32,853 bases of DNA from Mxb001 sp964537955 (GTDB taxonomy: Bacteria; Actinomycetota; Actinomycetes; S36-B12), in NCBI GenBank assembly GCA_964537955.1, contig CAZICY010000020.1, positions 1-32,853 on the forward strand. The letters run 5' to 3'. Made by a program: the position numbers and the translations under genes. The notes under the pieces were generated by a model. It was given only the letters and a program-made list of their open reading frames with translations. It was not told where the DNA came from and did no database searches. The number at the start of each line of letters is the position of its first letter. The first letter of the stretch is position 1. Positions 16,659 through 25,884 of the stretch are shown in pieces.

Positions 16659-17167
16659 ACGACGATACGGTCACCGGGACTGCTCACCGGCAGCGCCTCG
16701 CAGAGACCACGATGGCGATCTACGCCGCAATCACGCTGCTCGGCGTCATCGCGGCGGCCAGTTGGAAGGGCATCTTCGTCGACGAGCTCGAGCTCGTCGT
16801 CATCATCATCGCGACGACGATCACCGTCGCGGTCGCGCACCTGTGGGCGGCGGCCGCGGCTCACCGACTGGTCGCGCGCTCACCCCTGTCCAGGGACGAC
16901 TGGCGCGAGGAGGGCCGGCTGTTCTTGTCGGTCCTCGTCATCGGCGGCCTCGCCGTCGCGGCGTTCCTCTTCGCCCAGCTCATCGGCCTTCAGCTTGCAG
17001 GGTCGGTCGCCGTGACGTTGCTCATGCTCGTCGCCGTGCTCTTCGTCGTCGGAGTCGTGGGCGGCCGGCGCGAGGAGCGGACGTGGCTCAGGTCGCTCGG
17101 CCTCGGCTTGGTCGATGCCTCGATCGGCATCGTGATCCTGCTCGTCAAGGTCACGCTGGGCGCTTAG
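16655..17167 (+). CDS. Integral membrane protein of unknown function
   Basis: A 170-aa protein with four or five hydrophobic segments (about 20-40, 45-70, 88-108, 112-135, 150-168) and a charged loop R-S-P-L-S-R-D-D-W-R-E-E-G-R between the second and third. No catalytic motif was recognised. The GTG start overlaps the XPB stop by GTGA, so it is translated from the same mRNA as M20 and XPB. This may reflect operon compression more than shared function. I do not recognise the family. Confidence 0.78.
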   Translation: MNDDTVTGTAHRQRLAETTMAIYAAITLLGVIAAASWKGIFVDELELVVIIIATTITVAVAHLWAAAAAHRLVARSPLSRDDWREEGRLFLSVLVIGGLAVAAFLFAQLIGLQLAGSVAVTLLMLVAVLFVVGVVGGRREERTWLRSLGLGLVDASIGIVILLVKVTLGA

Positions 17168-17181
17168 CCGCCCGTTGCTGC

Positions 17182-17661
17182 CTAGCCCGCGCGCAGTCCC
17201 ACGGTGCCGTCGAGGCTGAAGGTGATGCTCGAGATCCCGCTCAGCCCCGGGACCGGGATAGAGATGTCGTTCATCGTGACGGTGCCGCCGAGCAGCAGAC
17301 GGCTGGGGTCGTCACCCGGCTGAGGGGTCGCCTCGACGGACATGGGCACATCGACCTGCCCCGCGCGCGCATTGCCCGACACATTCCACGGATGGCTCGC
17401 CGCCGAGCCCTCGGCCTCGAAGATGAGCAGGTCGCCGTCGAAGCGCTTGACGAGCGCACGGGCTGCGCCCTGCATGAGGAAGTTCGACGCCTTCAGCTTC
17501 TCCAGTGACATCTCGATGCGCAGCCGGACGGAGGACTTCGCCACGTGCAGGCCGCCGCCCGTCACCGGCGCGCTCACCTCGAGGGACGAGGGGAAGTCGT
17601 GGGTCTGCAGGGTGATGGGGCTGCCGGGCTCGATGGTCCAGGTGCCAGAGTTGGTCGTCAC
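17182..17661 (-). CDS. Hypothetical beta-rich protein, possibly YceI-like
   Basis: A 159-aa protein without a signal peptide. It opens T-W-T-I-E-P-G and closes with I-S-S-I-T-F-S-L-D-G-T-V-G-L, with alternating hydrophobic residues throughout, suggesting a beta barrel. The W-x-I opening and strand-rich close recall YceI-like lipocalin folds, but the match is weak and the family is not certain. The GTG start lies 39 bp after the stop of the FAD/T-protein gene on the same strand, so it could be the last gene of that operon or have its own promoter (CAGGCT, 7 nt upstream, is a poor box). It converges with the membrane-protein gene. Confidence 0.65.
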   Translation of the reverse strand: MTTNSGTWTIEPGSPITLQTHDFPSSLEVSAPVTGGGLHVAKSSVRLRIEMSLEKLKASNFLMQGAARALVKRFDGDLLIFEAEGSAASHPWNVSGNARAGQVDVPMSVEATPQPGDDPSRLLLGGTVTMNDISIPVPGLSGISSITFSLDGTVGLRAG

Positions 17662-17700
17662 GGGCGCAAGCCTGCCACGCCTCCTCTCTGAGGGGACGGA

Positions 17701-20172
17701 CTAGCCCCGCACTCGGGTGTTGCCCGGGTCGTAGAACGGCTTTCGACTCGTGGTCGCGGCATGCCTGACGCCGCGCACGCGCACGCTCACGCCACCGTCC
17801 TCGAGATCGACTTCGGCCGACACCTGGGCGATGCCCACCGACCGGCCGAGGCTGTAGCCGAACGCAGCACTGGTGAGGCGGCCTACAGGCTCCGCGCCGA
17901 CGTACACCGTCTCCTCGCCCCAAAGCCGCACCTGCGGGTCATCGACACTGAGGTGGACCGCGCGCATCGAAGGTGGCTTGGATGCACGAGCCGCAAGGGC
18001 CCGCCGGCCGGTGAAGTCCGCGTCCTTGCCCCACGCGACAGCGAAGCCGAGCCCTGTCGCATCGGGAACATCATTCGGTCCCATGTCGTGACCCAGGTGG
18101 CGATATCCCTTCTCGAGACGCAGCGAGTCCAGGGCGAGATACCCCGCCATGCCGACTCCGAGATCATCGCCGGCCGCGAGGAGCGCATCCACGATGTTGA
18201 CGGCGAGATCAGCGTCGCAGTAGATCTCGTAGCCGAGTTCGCCGGTGAAGCTCACCCTGAGGGCGTAGGCGTAGCCGTCTGCGATCTCCACCCGTCGGCC
18301 GGAGAAGTAGGGGTGGGCCCCACTCGACCAGTCCTGCGGCGAAACACGAGCAAGGATCTCGCGCGAGAGGGGGCCGAAGACGCCCAGCACAGCCGTGGCG
18401 TTCGTCATGTCGGTGGATACCGCCCCGTGGACTGCTGCGTGACGTCGCAGATGCGCTTCCATGCGCTGCCGACTCGACGAAGGCGTGACGACGAGGAAGC
18501 GGTCAGAAGCCAGGCGTGTGATGGTGCCGTCCGCCTCGATACCACCAGCCTCGTTGAGGAAGAGGGTGTACGTCGCTCGGTCGATGGGGAGGTCGACATC
18601 ACCGGTCGCGGCGTGCTGGAGCGCCGCCAAGGCCTCGTCACCGGCCACCTCGAACTTGGCGAAGCCACTCAGATCGATCAGGCCGACTGCCTCACGAACG
18701 ACCATGTGCTCACGGCCGACGACGTCATGCCAGCCGGGCCTTCGATAGTCATACGCCTCCTCAAGCTCGGGACCGCCGTACCAGAGCGGACGCTCGAGAC
18801 CGTTGAGCTCACCCATGACGGCTCCGAGCTCCACGTGTCGGGTGTGCAGGGGGGTGCGGCGTACGCCCCGTGCCGTCTGGGACTGGTAGCCCGGCCAGTG
18901 CATGGCGTACAGCCGCCCGAGGCTCTCGCGGGTCCGCGCGTGCAGGTAACGGCGGTTGGCCTGATGGGCGGAGAATCTCTTGACGTCCACGGCGCTCGAG
19001 TCGAAGCCAGGGGCGCCCTGCACGATCCAGCGGGCCGTCTCCCGACCCACCCCCGGCGCATAGATGATGCCCTGGGAATTCATGCCTGCCGCCACGAAGA
19101 GGCCGGCGACCTCGGACGTCTCCCCCACGATGAAGGCCGTGTCGGGGGTGAAGCTCTCCGGCGCGTTGACGAAGCGGTCGTAGCCTGCCGACGCTAGCGG
19201 AGGCACCGCGCTCTCGGCCGCTGCGCGGATATCGCCGATGTGCTCCCAATCGGGGTCGAAGGTCGCATGCCCGTCTGCGGTGATCCCCGTCGTCGGACGC
19301 GGAATCCCACGGGGCTCGAACGCCCCCAGCAGTAGTCGGTCGGCCTCGGGTCGGATGTAGAAGCTGTTGTCCACGTCGCGCAGCACGGGGAGGCCAGAGA
19401 CGTCGACGCCAAGAGGATTCGAACGAACGTGCACATGCTCAGCGGCATACAGGGGTACGGCGACACCCACCGTCGCAGCCAGGTCGCGCGTCCAAAGTCC
19501 ACAGGCGAGGACCACCGTGCCCGCAGCTATGGCACCGCGCGAGGTACGGACGCCGATGGCTCGTCCCGCCTCGACATCGATCGAGGTGACGTCGCAGCCT
19601 TCGCGCAACGTCACGCCCAGAGCGTGGGCCGCCTTCGCCAGCGCGAGCCCGGCGTAGCCGGGGTTGACGTATCCGTCTCCCGGAAAGTGCAGGCCGGCCA
19701 CGACATCCTTGGGGTCGAGAAGAGGCCAGAGTCGCTGCGCCTCGGTGGCATCGACCATGCGCGCCTCGATGCCGCAGTGATCCGCGACATCACACGCGTA
19801 TGCGAGCTCATCGGCTCGCTCCGGTCGCCGCGCGAGGCTCAGCGACCCGGGCGCGGTGAAGCCCACGTCAAGGCCACTGAGATCCCCGAGTGTCGAGTAG
19901 AACGCACGGCCGTAGGACGCGAGCTCGGTCAAGGTGATGGTCCCGCGGGCCCCGGCGATGAGTCCGGCCGCGTGCCAGGTGGTCCCACTCGTGAAGGTGT
20001 TGCGGTCACACAGGACCACATCGGTCACGCCTTCGAGCGCGAGGTGGTAAGCGATGCTGGAGCCGATGATCCCTCCGCCGACAATGACCACGTCAGCCTT
20101 GATCGGCGGCGCCTCTTGGGCGTCGGCGGCGAAGCTGGCGGCCGACAGGGTGCGATCCGCAAGTCTGTCCAT
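17701..20172 (-). CDS. FAD-dependent dimethylglycine/sarcosine dehydrogenase-type protein fused to a glycine-cleavage T-like domain (copy 2)
   Basis: An 823-aa two-part enzyme. The DAO-type FAD domain (about 27-385) has G-G-G-I-I-G at 32-37 and S-G-T-T-W-H-A-A-G-L at 62-71; H67 matches the histidine that covalently carries FAD in dimethylglycine dehydrogenase. An FAO_M linker (about 390-445) is followed by the T-protein domain (about 450-720, with F-T-G-E-L-G-Y-E-I-Y) and its C-terminal barrel (about 735-815). The family oxidises N-methyl groups of dimethylglycine or sarcosine and transfers the carbon to tetrahydrofolate. The ATG lies 2 nt after the stop of the upstream paralogue, so both are read from one mRNA with the ABC transporter. 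Substrate assignment between the two copies is not possible here. Confidence 0.9.
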   Translation of the reverse strand: MDRLADRTLSAASFAADAQEAPPIKADVVIVGGGIIGSSIAYHLALEGVTDVVLCDRNTFTSGTTWHAAGLIAGARGTITLTELASYGRAFYSTLGDLSGLDVGFTAPGSLSLARRPERADELAYACDVADHCGIEARMVDATEAQRLWPLLDPKDVVAGLHFPGDGYVNPGYAGLALAKAAHALGVTLREGCDVTSIDVEAGRAIGVRTSRGAIAAGTVVLACGLWTRDLAATVGVAVPLYAAEHVHVRSNPLGVDVSGLPVLRDVDNSFYIRPEADRLLLGAFEPRGIPRPTTGITADGHATFDPDWEHIGDIRAAAESAVPPLASAGYDRFVNAPESFTPDTAFIVGETSEVAGLFVAAGMNSQGIIYAPGVGRETARWIVQGAPGFDSSAVDVKRFSAHQANRRYLHARTRESLGRLYAMHWPGYQSQTARGVRRTPLHTRHVELGAVMGELNGLERPLWYGGPELEEAYDYRRPGWHDVVGREHMVVREAVGLIDLSGFAKFEVAGDEALAALQHAATGDVDLPIDRATYTLFLNEAGGIEADGTITRLASDRFLVVTPSSSRQRMEAHLRRHAAVHGAVSTDMTNATAVLGVFGPLSREILARVSPQDWSSGAHPYFSGRRVEIADGYAYALRVSFTGELGYEIYCDADLAVNIVDALLAAGDDLGVGMAGYLALDSLRLEKGYRHLGHDMGPNDVPDATGLGFAVAWGKDADFTGRRALAARASKPPSMRAVHLSVDDPQVRLWGEETVYVGAEPVGRLTSAAFGYSLGRSVGIAQVSAEVDLEDGGVSVRVRGVRHAATTSRKPFYDPGNTRVRG

Positions 20173-20174
20173 GA

Positions 20175-22622
20175 TCAGCGGACTCGCGCCCGCTCAGGGT
20201 CGTAGAACGGCGCGAACTGCACAGTGGCCGGGTAGGTAACCCCATTGACGACGACCTCGAAGGTGCCGCTGGCAAGCCAGTCCGCAGTCACGCCATCGGC
20301 GTTGTCCACGGTGGCCAGGCCGACGGACGTCCCCAGTGTGTGGCCGAAGCCGCCCACCTGGACGTATCCCACCCAGGCACCGTCTCTGTAGACCGGCTCG
20401 CTGCCGTGCAGCAGCGGGGCCGGGTCATCGATACGGATCGGTACGAGCCGACTGGTGCGGTCGCTGCGCAAGCGTTCCAGGGCAGCCCGCCCGCGGAAGT
20501 CGGCGGGCTTGTCCCACGCCACCGCGAAGGACAGGCCCGCGGAGACAGGTGTGTCGGTGACGTCGATGTCGACGCCATAGTCGCGATAGGCCTTCTCCAG
20601 CCGAAGCCCGTGCATCGCGGCGAGTCCCACGGGTCGGAAGCCGAGGTCTGCGCCGGCGGCCTCGAGCGTCTCCCACACGGAGACGGCCTGATCGCTCGGG
20701 ATGAGCAGCTCGAAGCCCAGCTCGCCGACGTAGGTGACCCGCAGTGCTGTCACGCGCGAGTAGCCGATCTCGATCTCGCGGGCGGTGAGGTAGGGGAAGG
20801 CCACCTCCGAGAGGTCGTCCGGGCTCACGCGCTGCAGGAGCTCGCGTGACTTGGGGCCCTGCACGGTAAGCAAGCAGTACGCCGCCGTCATGTCGGTCAC
20901 CGTCGCGAACTCCCCCGCGCGCATCTCATCGCGCAGCATCCGTTCCACCCGACGGTGTGTGATGTCGGAGACGATGACCATGAAGCGATCCTCGGCAAGG
21001 CGCGTCACGGTGAGATCAGCGAGGATGCCCCCCACGTCGTTGCACCACTGCGTGTAGGTGACCTGGCCCACGGGACCCGCGACGGCATTGGCGCTCAGGC
21101 GGTCCAGGATCGCGGAAGCATCGGGGCCCTGCACCAGGAACTTCGACATCAGCGTCATGTCCATCGCACCGACGGCCTCGCGCACGGTGCGATGCTCCTC
21201 CGCGACCCACGGGCCCCAGAAGCCTCGGCCCCAGGTCCACGGGATCTCTCGCTCGGGCTCGCCCTCGGGATAGAACCACTCGACGAACTCCCATCCGGCC
21301 GAGTCAGCGAAGTGAGCTCGGTGCGCTACCCAGACGTCGTGCAGCGGCGAGCGGCGAATGCCTCGAGCGGTGTGGTTGTGGAAGGTCGGGTAGCCGCCGT
21401 CACCGAAGAGCACGCCCAACTGCTCGACGATGCGCTCGGAACGGAAGCGCTGAGAGTTCTCAAAGGGCATACCGCGCTCGATCGTGTAGCCCGCGATGTC
21501 CATGGGGCATACGCCGTCGGTGATCCAGCGTGCCATCAGACTGCCCACGCCACCGCCGAGGAGGATGCCGACGGAGTTGAGACCCGCGGCAATCCACAGT
21601 CCTTCGACTTCCGGAGCCGGTCCGAGCATGGGCGCGGCATCGGCGGTGAAGCTTTCAGGGCCGCAGAAGAAGGTGCGCACGCCCGCTTCTGACAGGGAAG
21701 GAATGCGCTCCATCGCCTTCTCGAGGAAGGGCGTCATGCGCTCCCAGTCGGGAGGGATAGTGCCGAAGGCGAAGTCTTCCGGCGCTCCTTCGGGGTGCCA
21801 CCCTGCGGCCTCGGGCTCGAAGAGCCCGACGAGCATGCCGCCGCCCTCCTCACGGAAGTAGCCGTAGCAGTCGAGGTCCTCGATGATCGGCAGGTCGCGA
21901 TGCACGCCCTCCATCGGCTCGGTGAGCAGGTAGTAGTGCTCGGCCGCCTGCAGGGGCACGTCGACGCCTGCCTTAGCGGCGAGTTGGCGAGTCCACAGCC
22001 CCGCGGCAAGCACGACGGTGTCGGCGTGCACATCGCCGCGGTCGGTGGTCACGCCCGTGATCCGACTACCGTCGCGGAGGAACCCGGTGACGAGGACGCC
22101 CTCGGCGATGGTGGCGCCCCGGGACTTCGCTCCCTTGGCCAGAGCGGTCGCGACTCCGACCGGATCGGCCCGACCCTCGTCGGGGACGTAGGACCCCCCC
22201 ACGAGGTCGTCGATCTTGGCGAGCGGCCACAACTCGGCGATCCGCTCGGGAGTGACGATCTCATTGGGTACGCCGTACCCAACCTGGAAGTCGCGCTCCC
22301 GCACGAGCGTCTCCATGCGCTCCGGCGTCGTAGCGACGGAGAGGTGGCCGACCGGGCGGAAGCCCGTGGAGTGACCGGTCTCCTCCTCGAGTCGCTCGTA
22401 GAGGTCGCGGGAGTAGCGGCACATCCACAGCGAGGTCTCATCATGGAAGCCGGCGCTGGTGATGAGACCTGCGGCGTGCCACGTAGTGCCCGCCGTGAGC
22501 GCGTGCTTCTCAAGGAGCAGCACGTCGGCGACGCCAAGTTGCGTGAGGTGATAGGCGATCGAGCATCCGATCACGCCGCCCCCCACGATGACGACCTGAG
22601 CCCGGGTGGGCAGCGCTTCCAC
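20175..22622 (-). CDS. FAD-dependent dimethylglycine/sarcosine dehydrogenase-type protein fused to a glycine-cleavage T-like domain (copy 1)
   Basis: An 815-aa paralogue with the same layout: G-G-G-V-I-G at 14-19, A-G-T-T-W-H-A-A-G-L with H49 as the expected covalent FAD site, the FAO_M linker, a T-protein domain with Y-V-G-E-L-G-F-E-L-L, and the C-terminal barrel. GTG 22622 is preferred over ATG 22655 because GGAGGA lies just upstream (plus 22626-22631) and the protein then starts M-E-A-L-P-T-R-A-Q-V-V-I-V-G-G-G, the common form. It follows the PotC-like permease by 49 nt and precedes copy 2 by 2 nt. The two paralogues are clearly diverged, so they probably act on successive or different N-methyl substrates. 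Confidence 0.9.
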   Translation of the reverse strand: MEALPTRAQVVIVGGGVIGCSIAYHLTQLGVADVLLLEKHALTAGTTWHAAGLITSAGFHDETSLWMCRYSRDLYERLEEETGHSTGFRPVGHLSVATTPERMETLVRERDFQVGYGVPNEIVTPERIAELWPLAKIDDLVGGSYVPDEGRADPVGVATALAKGAKSRGATIAEGVLVTGFLRDGSRITGVTTDRGDVHADTVVLAAGLWTRQLAAKAGVDVPLQAAEHYYLLTEPMEGVHRDLPIIEDLDCYGYFREEGGGMLVGLFEPEAAGWHPEGAPEDFAFGTIPPDWERMTPFLEKAMERIPSLSEAGVRTFFCGPESFTADAAPMLGPAPEVEGLWIAAGLNSVGILLGGGVGSLMARWITDGVCPMDIAGYTIERGMPFENSQRFRSERIVEQLGVLFGDGGYPTFHNHTARGIRRSPLHDVWVAHRAHFADSAGWEFVEWFYPEGEPEREIPWTWGRGFWGPWVAEEHRTVREAVGAMDMTLMSKFLVQGPDASAILDRLSANAVAGPVGQVTYTQWCNDVGGILADLTVTRLAEDRFMVIVSDITHRRVERMLRDEMRAGEFATVTDMTAAYCLLTVQGPKSRELLQRVSPDDLSEVAFPYLTAREIEIGYSRVTALRVTYVGELGFELLIPSDQAVSVWETLEAAGADLGFRPVGLAAMHGLRLEKAYRDYGVDIDVTDTPVSAGLSFAVAWDKPADFRGRAALERLRSDRTSRLVPIRIDDPAPLLHGSEPVYRDGAWVGYVQVGGFGHTLGTSVGLATVDNADGVTADWLASGTFEVVVNGVTYPATVQFAPFYDPERARVR

Positions 22623-22671
22623 GATTCCTCCACTATCGGGCGCCCGCAGGCGCATGGACCTTGCAGTCGGA

Positions 22672-23595
22672 CTACAGCGTGCTTGCCAGAGAACCGACGT
22701 CCGTCGACTCCCCCTGCTTGCGTGTCCATCGACGATAAGCCAGCCAGCCGAGGACGATGACGAGGGCTGAGACGACCAGGATGATCGTCGCCATGGCGTT
22801 GAGTGCGGGCGTGGGCGCGGCGCGAGCCGTCTGGTAGATCCGCATGGACGTGGTCTCGGTGGACGCATCCGAGGACAGGTAGCGCACGATCACGAAGTCA
22901 TCGAGCACGTCGGCGAAGACCAGGATCGAACTCACGAGGATCGCGGGGAAGAGCATCGGCAGGATGATGCGGCGCACCGCCCCCAGGGCACTGGCGCCGA
23001 GATCCCGCGCCGCCTCCTCGTAGTGGGAGCCGATCGTGAGCAGTCGGGCCCGGCAGATGACGATCGGATAGGCGAGCTGGAAGGTGACTAGGCCGACGAC
23101 CTGCGCCCAGGTGCCCAGGCCGAAGGGGGTCGCGAGGTAGGTCACCATGAAGAGCAAGCCGATCGCGAGCGCGATCTCGGGGATGACGAAGGTGATGAGG
23201 GCCAGGAAGTTGGCTCCCTGGGGAAGGCGTCCGCGCCACCGATCGAGGGCCAGCGCGAAGAGAACGCCGAGAGGCACGGTGATCATCGTGGCGAGGACCG
23301 CGAGCAGCACGGTGTGCGAGAGCGCGTTGCGGATGGACTCGTCGTTGAGCACCGAGCCGGTGGGGTCCCAGGTGTACCAGCGCAGCGAGAAGCCCTGCCA
23401 TGTGCTGCGTGAGCGACCCTCGTTGAAGGAGAAGAGCACCGTGATCGCGACGGGGACGAGGGCCCACAGCAGGTAGACGGCCGTGATCGCGCCGAGCCCG
23501 TAGGCGCGGGCGTCGGAGGTGCCGCGCACGCGCCGGCGACGACCGCCGCGAGACTCCTCGAGGATCGCCTCCGCAGGCGCAGCGGACACGGTCAT
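22672..23595 (-). CDS. ABC transporter permease, PotC-like
   Basis: A 307-aa inner-membrane protein with six predicted helices after a basic N-terminal tail of about 28 residues. The EAA loop that docks on the ATPase reads E-E-A-A-R-D-L-G-A-S-A-L-G-A-V-R-R near 193-209. It belongs to the spermidine/putrescine-type permease group, whose relatives also carry other amines and opines. Its ATG overlaps the stop of the PotB-like gene (ATGA). With the binding protein, PotB and divergent PotA it completes one importer. It is transcribed with the demethylating dehydrogenases, so the cargo is probably their substrate or its precursor. Confidence 0.92.
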   Translation of the reverse strand: MTVSAAPAEAILEESRGGRRRRVRGTSDARAYGLGAITAVYLLWALVPVAITVLFSFNEGRSRSTWQGFSLRWYTWDPTGSVLNDESIRNALSHTVLLAVLATMITVPLGVLFALALDRWRGRLPQGANFLALITFVIPEIALAIGLLFMVTYLATPFGLGTWAQVVGLVTFQLAYPIVICRARLLTIGSHYEEAARDLGASALGAVRRIILPMLFPAILVSSILVFADVLDDFVIVRYLSSDASTETTSMRIYQTARAAPTPALNAMATIILVVSALVIVLGWLAYRRWTRKQGESTDVGSLASTL

Positions 23596-24488
23596 GACCG
23601 CACCTCCGCTCGGGCATTGCTGCGCGTGTAGAGGATCATCGGGATGAGCAGCACCAGCAGCACGAGGATGAGCAGGGCCCCGGCCTGTCCCGACTGGCCC
23701 GGTGTCGCGATGGACAGGTTGATGAGGTTGCCGATCATGGCGGTGTTCGGCGACTTCGACAGCATGTCGGAAGTGAAGTAGTCGCCCATCATCGGCAGAG
23801 AGATGAGCAAAGTGCCCGCGACGATGCCGGGCAGGCTCATGGGCAAGATCACGCGCCGGAAGAGGTCGAAGCCGCTGGCACCGAGATCACGTGCGGCCTC
23901 GATGAGGCTCGGGCTGATCCGATCGAGAGCGGCGAAGAGAGGAAGCAGCATGTAGGGCACGTAGCCGTAGATGAGGCCCATGACCACGACGTAGGGATTG
24001 CCGCTCAGCCAGTTGATCTCCAGGGGCACGACGCCGCCGAGCGTGATGATCGTGTTGACCAGGCCGTCCGGCTGGAGCAGGTTGATCCAGGCGAGCATGC
24101 GCATCATGTAGGAGATGAAGAACGGCGCCACCAGCAATGCCAGCACGAGCCCTCGGTACTTCCCGGCATACCGGGCGGTGAAGTAGGCGACCGGGAAGGC
24201 GATGAGCAGGCAGGCGACGACTGCGACGGCGACGTAGAGCAACGTCCTCAGGACGGCCGGAAGATAGAAGTTGTCGGGGCCGAAGAGCCGGTCCCACACC
24301 ACCTGGACCTGGGTGAACTGCCATTCGAGCGGATTCCAGATCGGGACGGGAGACCGGAAGACGGGGTCGACCGTGCCGAACGACACGCAAAGGACGACGT
24401 AGAGGGGAACGATGAAGAAGAGGGCGATCCACACCATTGCGGGGAGGCCAAGGATCGGCCAAAGAAACCGCGTGGAGCGATCGCCCAC
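23592..24488 (-). CDS. ABC transporter permease, PotB-like
   Basis: A 298-aa membrane protein starting at GTG 24488, one base after the binding-protein stop. Longer readings overlap that gene and are rejected. About six helices are visible; a large external loop lies between helices 1 and 2 (about 35-75). The EAA loop reads I-E-A-A-R-D-L-G-A-S-G-F-D-L-F-R-R. The block F-F-I-S-Y-M-M-R-M-L-A-W is characteristic of PotB/PotH proteins. It pairs with the PotC-like permease to form the channel. The tight spacing on both sides indicates coupled translation and equal stoichiometry. Confidence 0.92.
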   Translation of the reverse strand: MGDRSTRFLWPILGLPAMVWIALFFIVPLYVVLCVSFGTVDPVFRSPVPIWNPLEWQFTQVQVVWDRLFGPDNFYLPAVLRTLLYVAVAVVACLLIAFPVAYFTARYAGKYRGLVLALLVAPFFISYMMRMLAWINLLQPDGLVNTIITLGGVVPLEINWLSGNPYVVVMGLIYGYVPYMLLPLFAALDRISPSLIEAARDLGASGFDLFRRVILPMSLPGIVAGTLLISLPMMGDYFTSDMLSKSPNTAMIGNLINLSIATPGQSGQAGALLILVLLVLLIPMILYTRSNARAEVRS

Positions 24489-24489
24489 G

Positions 24490-25785
24490 TCACGCCCCGG
24501 CCTTGAACTGCTGCCAGATGGCCTGGTACTCAGCCTCCACCTCGGGCGGCAGTTCGAGGATCGGATAGCCGGCGACGAACCACTCGGGGAGCACAACGGC
24601 TTCCTTGAGGTTCTCCGGGATGTATCCGTCGGCCACCATCGTCTGGGGGGTGAGCATCTTCAGGGGCGGCTGGTAGCCGTTCCACGAGAGGTTGGCCAGG
24701 GATGCCTCATTGGTCAGCATGTAATTGAGGAAGTGGTGGGCGAGGACAGGGTTTTCGCCACCCTTGAGGATGCAAATGAAGTCGTTGTTGACGAGGCCGA
24801 GGCCGTCCTGGGGGAACCAGTAGCGCAGAGTGGAGGCGTCGACGTCCTGGGGCAGGTAGTTGATCGCAGCAAGCATGTCGCCGGACCATGCCTGCGAGAG
24901 GCTCATGACGCCTTCGGGGATGTCGGTGTAGCCGGTGATCGTCACGCGCGGCTGACTCAGGGAGAGCATCTCGAGCATGGCATCGCGGGCAGCGCCGAGG
25001 ACTGCGGGATCAGCGGTGTTGACGTCGACACCGCCGTCACGAAGGATCGTCATGCCGATGACCTCGCGATCGTCGTCGAGCACCGCGACTTCCCCGGCGT
25101 ACTTGGAGTCCCAGAAGACGTCGTAGGGGTTGGGGCGTGCACCGATGTCCTCGGGGATGAGGTCAGCGCGCCAGCCAATGCCCGTCGTGTAGATCGTGTA
25201 GGGAACGGTGTACTGCCACTCGAGATCGTAGAACGGGTTCTGGAATTCCTCCCAGATGTTGGCGGCCATGTTGGGGATGTAGTCGTGGTTCAGCGGACGG
25301 ATGAGATCGCCGTAGACCAGGCGCCCCATGAAGTTGTAGGACAGGAAGGTGAGGTCGAAGGGCACGCTGCCGCTGCGGATCTTGGTGATGGCCTCGGGAT
25401 AGTCGTTGAACGTCGAGAGTTCGATCGTGACGTTGTAGTCGGCGTACTCCTTCTCAAATCCCTTGAGGACGCCCTTGTCGATGTAGTCGGGGTAGTTGTA
25501 GATGCGCAGTGTCGCGTTGGCCTCGGGCTCCAGGCCCGACGCGATCGGCTCATTGCCGGGATTGATCGGCCACTTGATCGGGTTCTGGGGCGAGGCGATG
25601 GGAATCCCGCCCGGGCTCGGTGCTGCGGAGCCCGAGGCTGAGCCGCCAGCCGAGGTCGCGCCCGTCGGGCCGCTCAGGGGTTGGTCGCGAGCGCACGCCG
25701 CGAGGGCCCAGGCGCCTGGAAGCGCGAGCGCGGACGTCTGCAAGAGGCGCCGGCGCGAGACAGGGCGGCGGGGGGACCCGGACAT
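24490..25785 (-). CDS. ABC transporter substrate-binding lipoprotein, PotD-like, with Tat-type signal
   Basis: A 431-aa exported protein. The signal has S-R-R-R-L-L near 10-15, a hydrophobic core and the lipobox A-L-A-A-C with C31, so it is probably exported folded by Tat and lipid-anchored. A Ser/Gly/Pro/Ala linker (about 37-60) leads to a type II binding fold: L-R-I-Y-N-Y-P-D-Y-I, L-S-Y-N-F-M-G-R-L, and Y-T-I-Y-T-T-G-I-G-W-R. These match spermidine/putrescine-type binding proteins, but the acidic polyamine contacts cannot be confirmed by eye. Quaternary or tertiary methylamines are a reasonable alternative given the operon. ATG 25785 has GAGGAA 5 nt upstream (plus 25791-25796). It is first in the five-gene operon. 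Confidence 0.92.
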   Translation of the reverse strand: MSGSPRRPVSRRRLLQTSALALPGAWALAACARDQPLSGPTGATSAGGSASGSAAPSPGGIPIASPQNPIKWPINPGNEPIASGLEPEANATLRIYNYPDYIDKGVLKGFEKEYADYNVTIELSTFNDYPEAITKIRSGSVPFDLTFLSYNFMGRLVYGDLIRPLNHDYIPNMAANIWEEFQNPFYDLEWQYTVPYTIYTTGIGWRADLIPEDIGARPNPYDVFWDSKYAGEVAVLDDDREVIGMTILRDGGVDVNTADPAVLGAARDAMLEMLSLSQPRVTITGYTDIPEGVMSLSQAWSGDMLAAINYLPQDVDASTLRYWFPQDGLGLVNNDFICILKGGENPVLAHHFLNYMLTNEASLANLSWNGYQPPLKMLTPQTMVADGYIPENLKEAVVLPEWFVAGYPILELPPEVEAEYQAIWQQFKAGA

Positions 25786-25825
25786 GGCAATTCCTCGACT
25801 TCCCTCGGCTGCGTCGGACAATGCC

Positions 25826-25831
25826 TAGACT
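25826..25831 (+). promoter_or_regulatory. Candidate -10 box of potA
   Basis: TAGACT fits TANNNT and would place the transcript start near 25838, about 45-50 nt before the leader ORF. No clear -35 was seen. A TetR-type palindrome overlaps it. Confidence 0.45.
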
Positions 25832-25845
25832 GAATCACCGGTCAG
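25830..25845. promoter_or_regulatory. Putative TetR-type operator in the SBP/potA divergent promoter
   Basis: CTGAATCACCGGTCAG matches 14 of 16 bases of the operator at 32282-32297. It overlaps the potA -10 box and predicted start, and lies 45 bp upstream of the binding-protein start codon on the other strand, so it could control both directions. Confidence 0.55.
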
Positions 25846-25884
25846 CATTTCGCAAGGACTTCGCCAAACTCGCAGGAGGATCGC

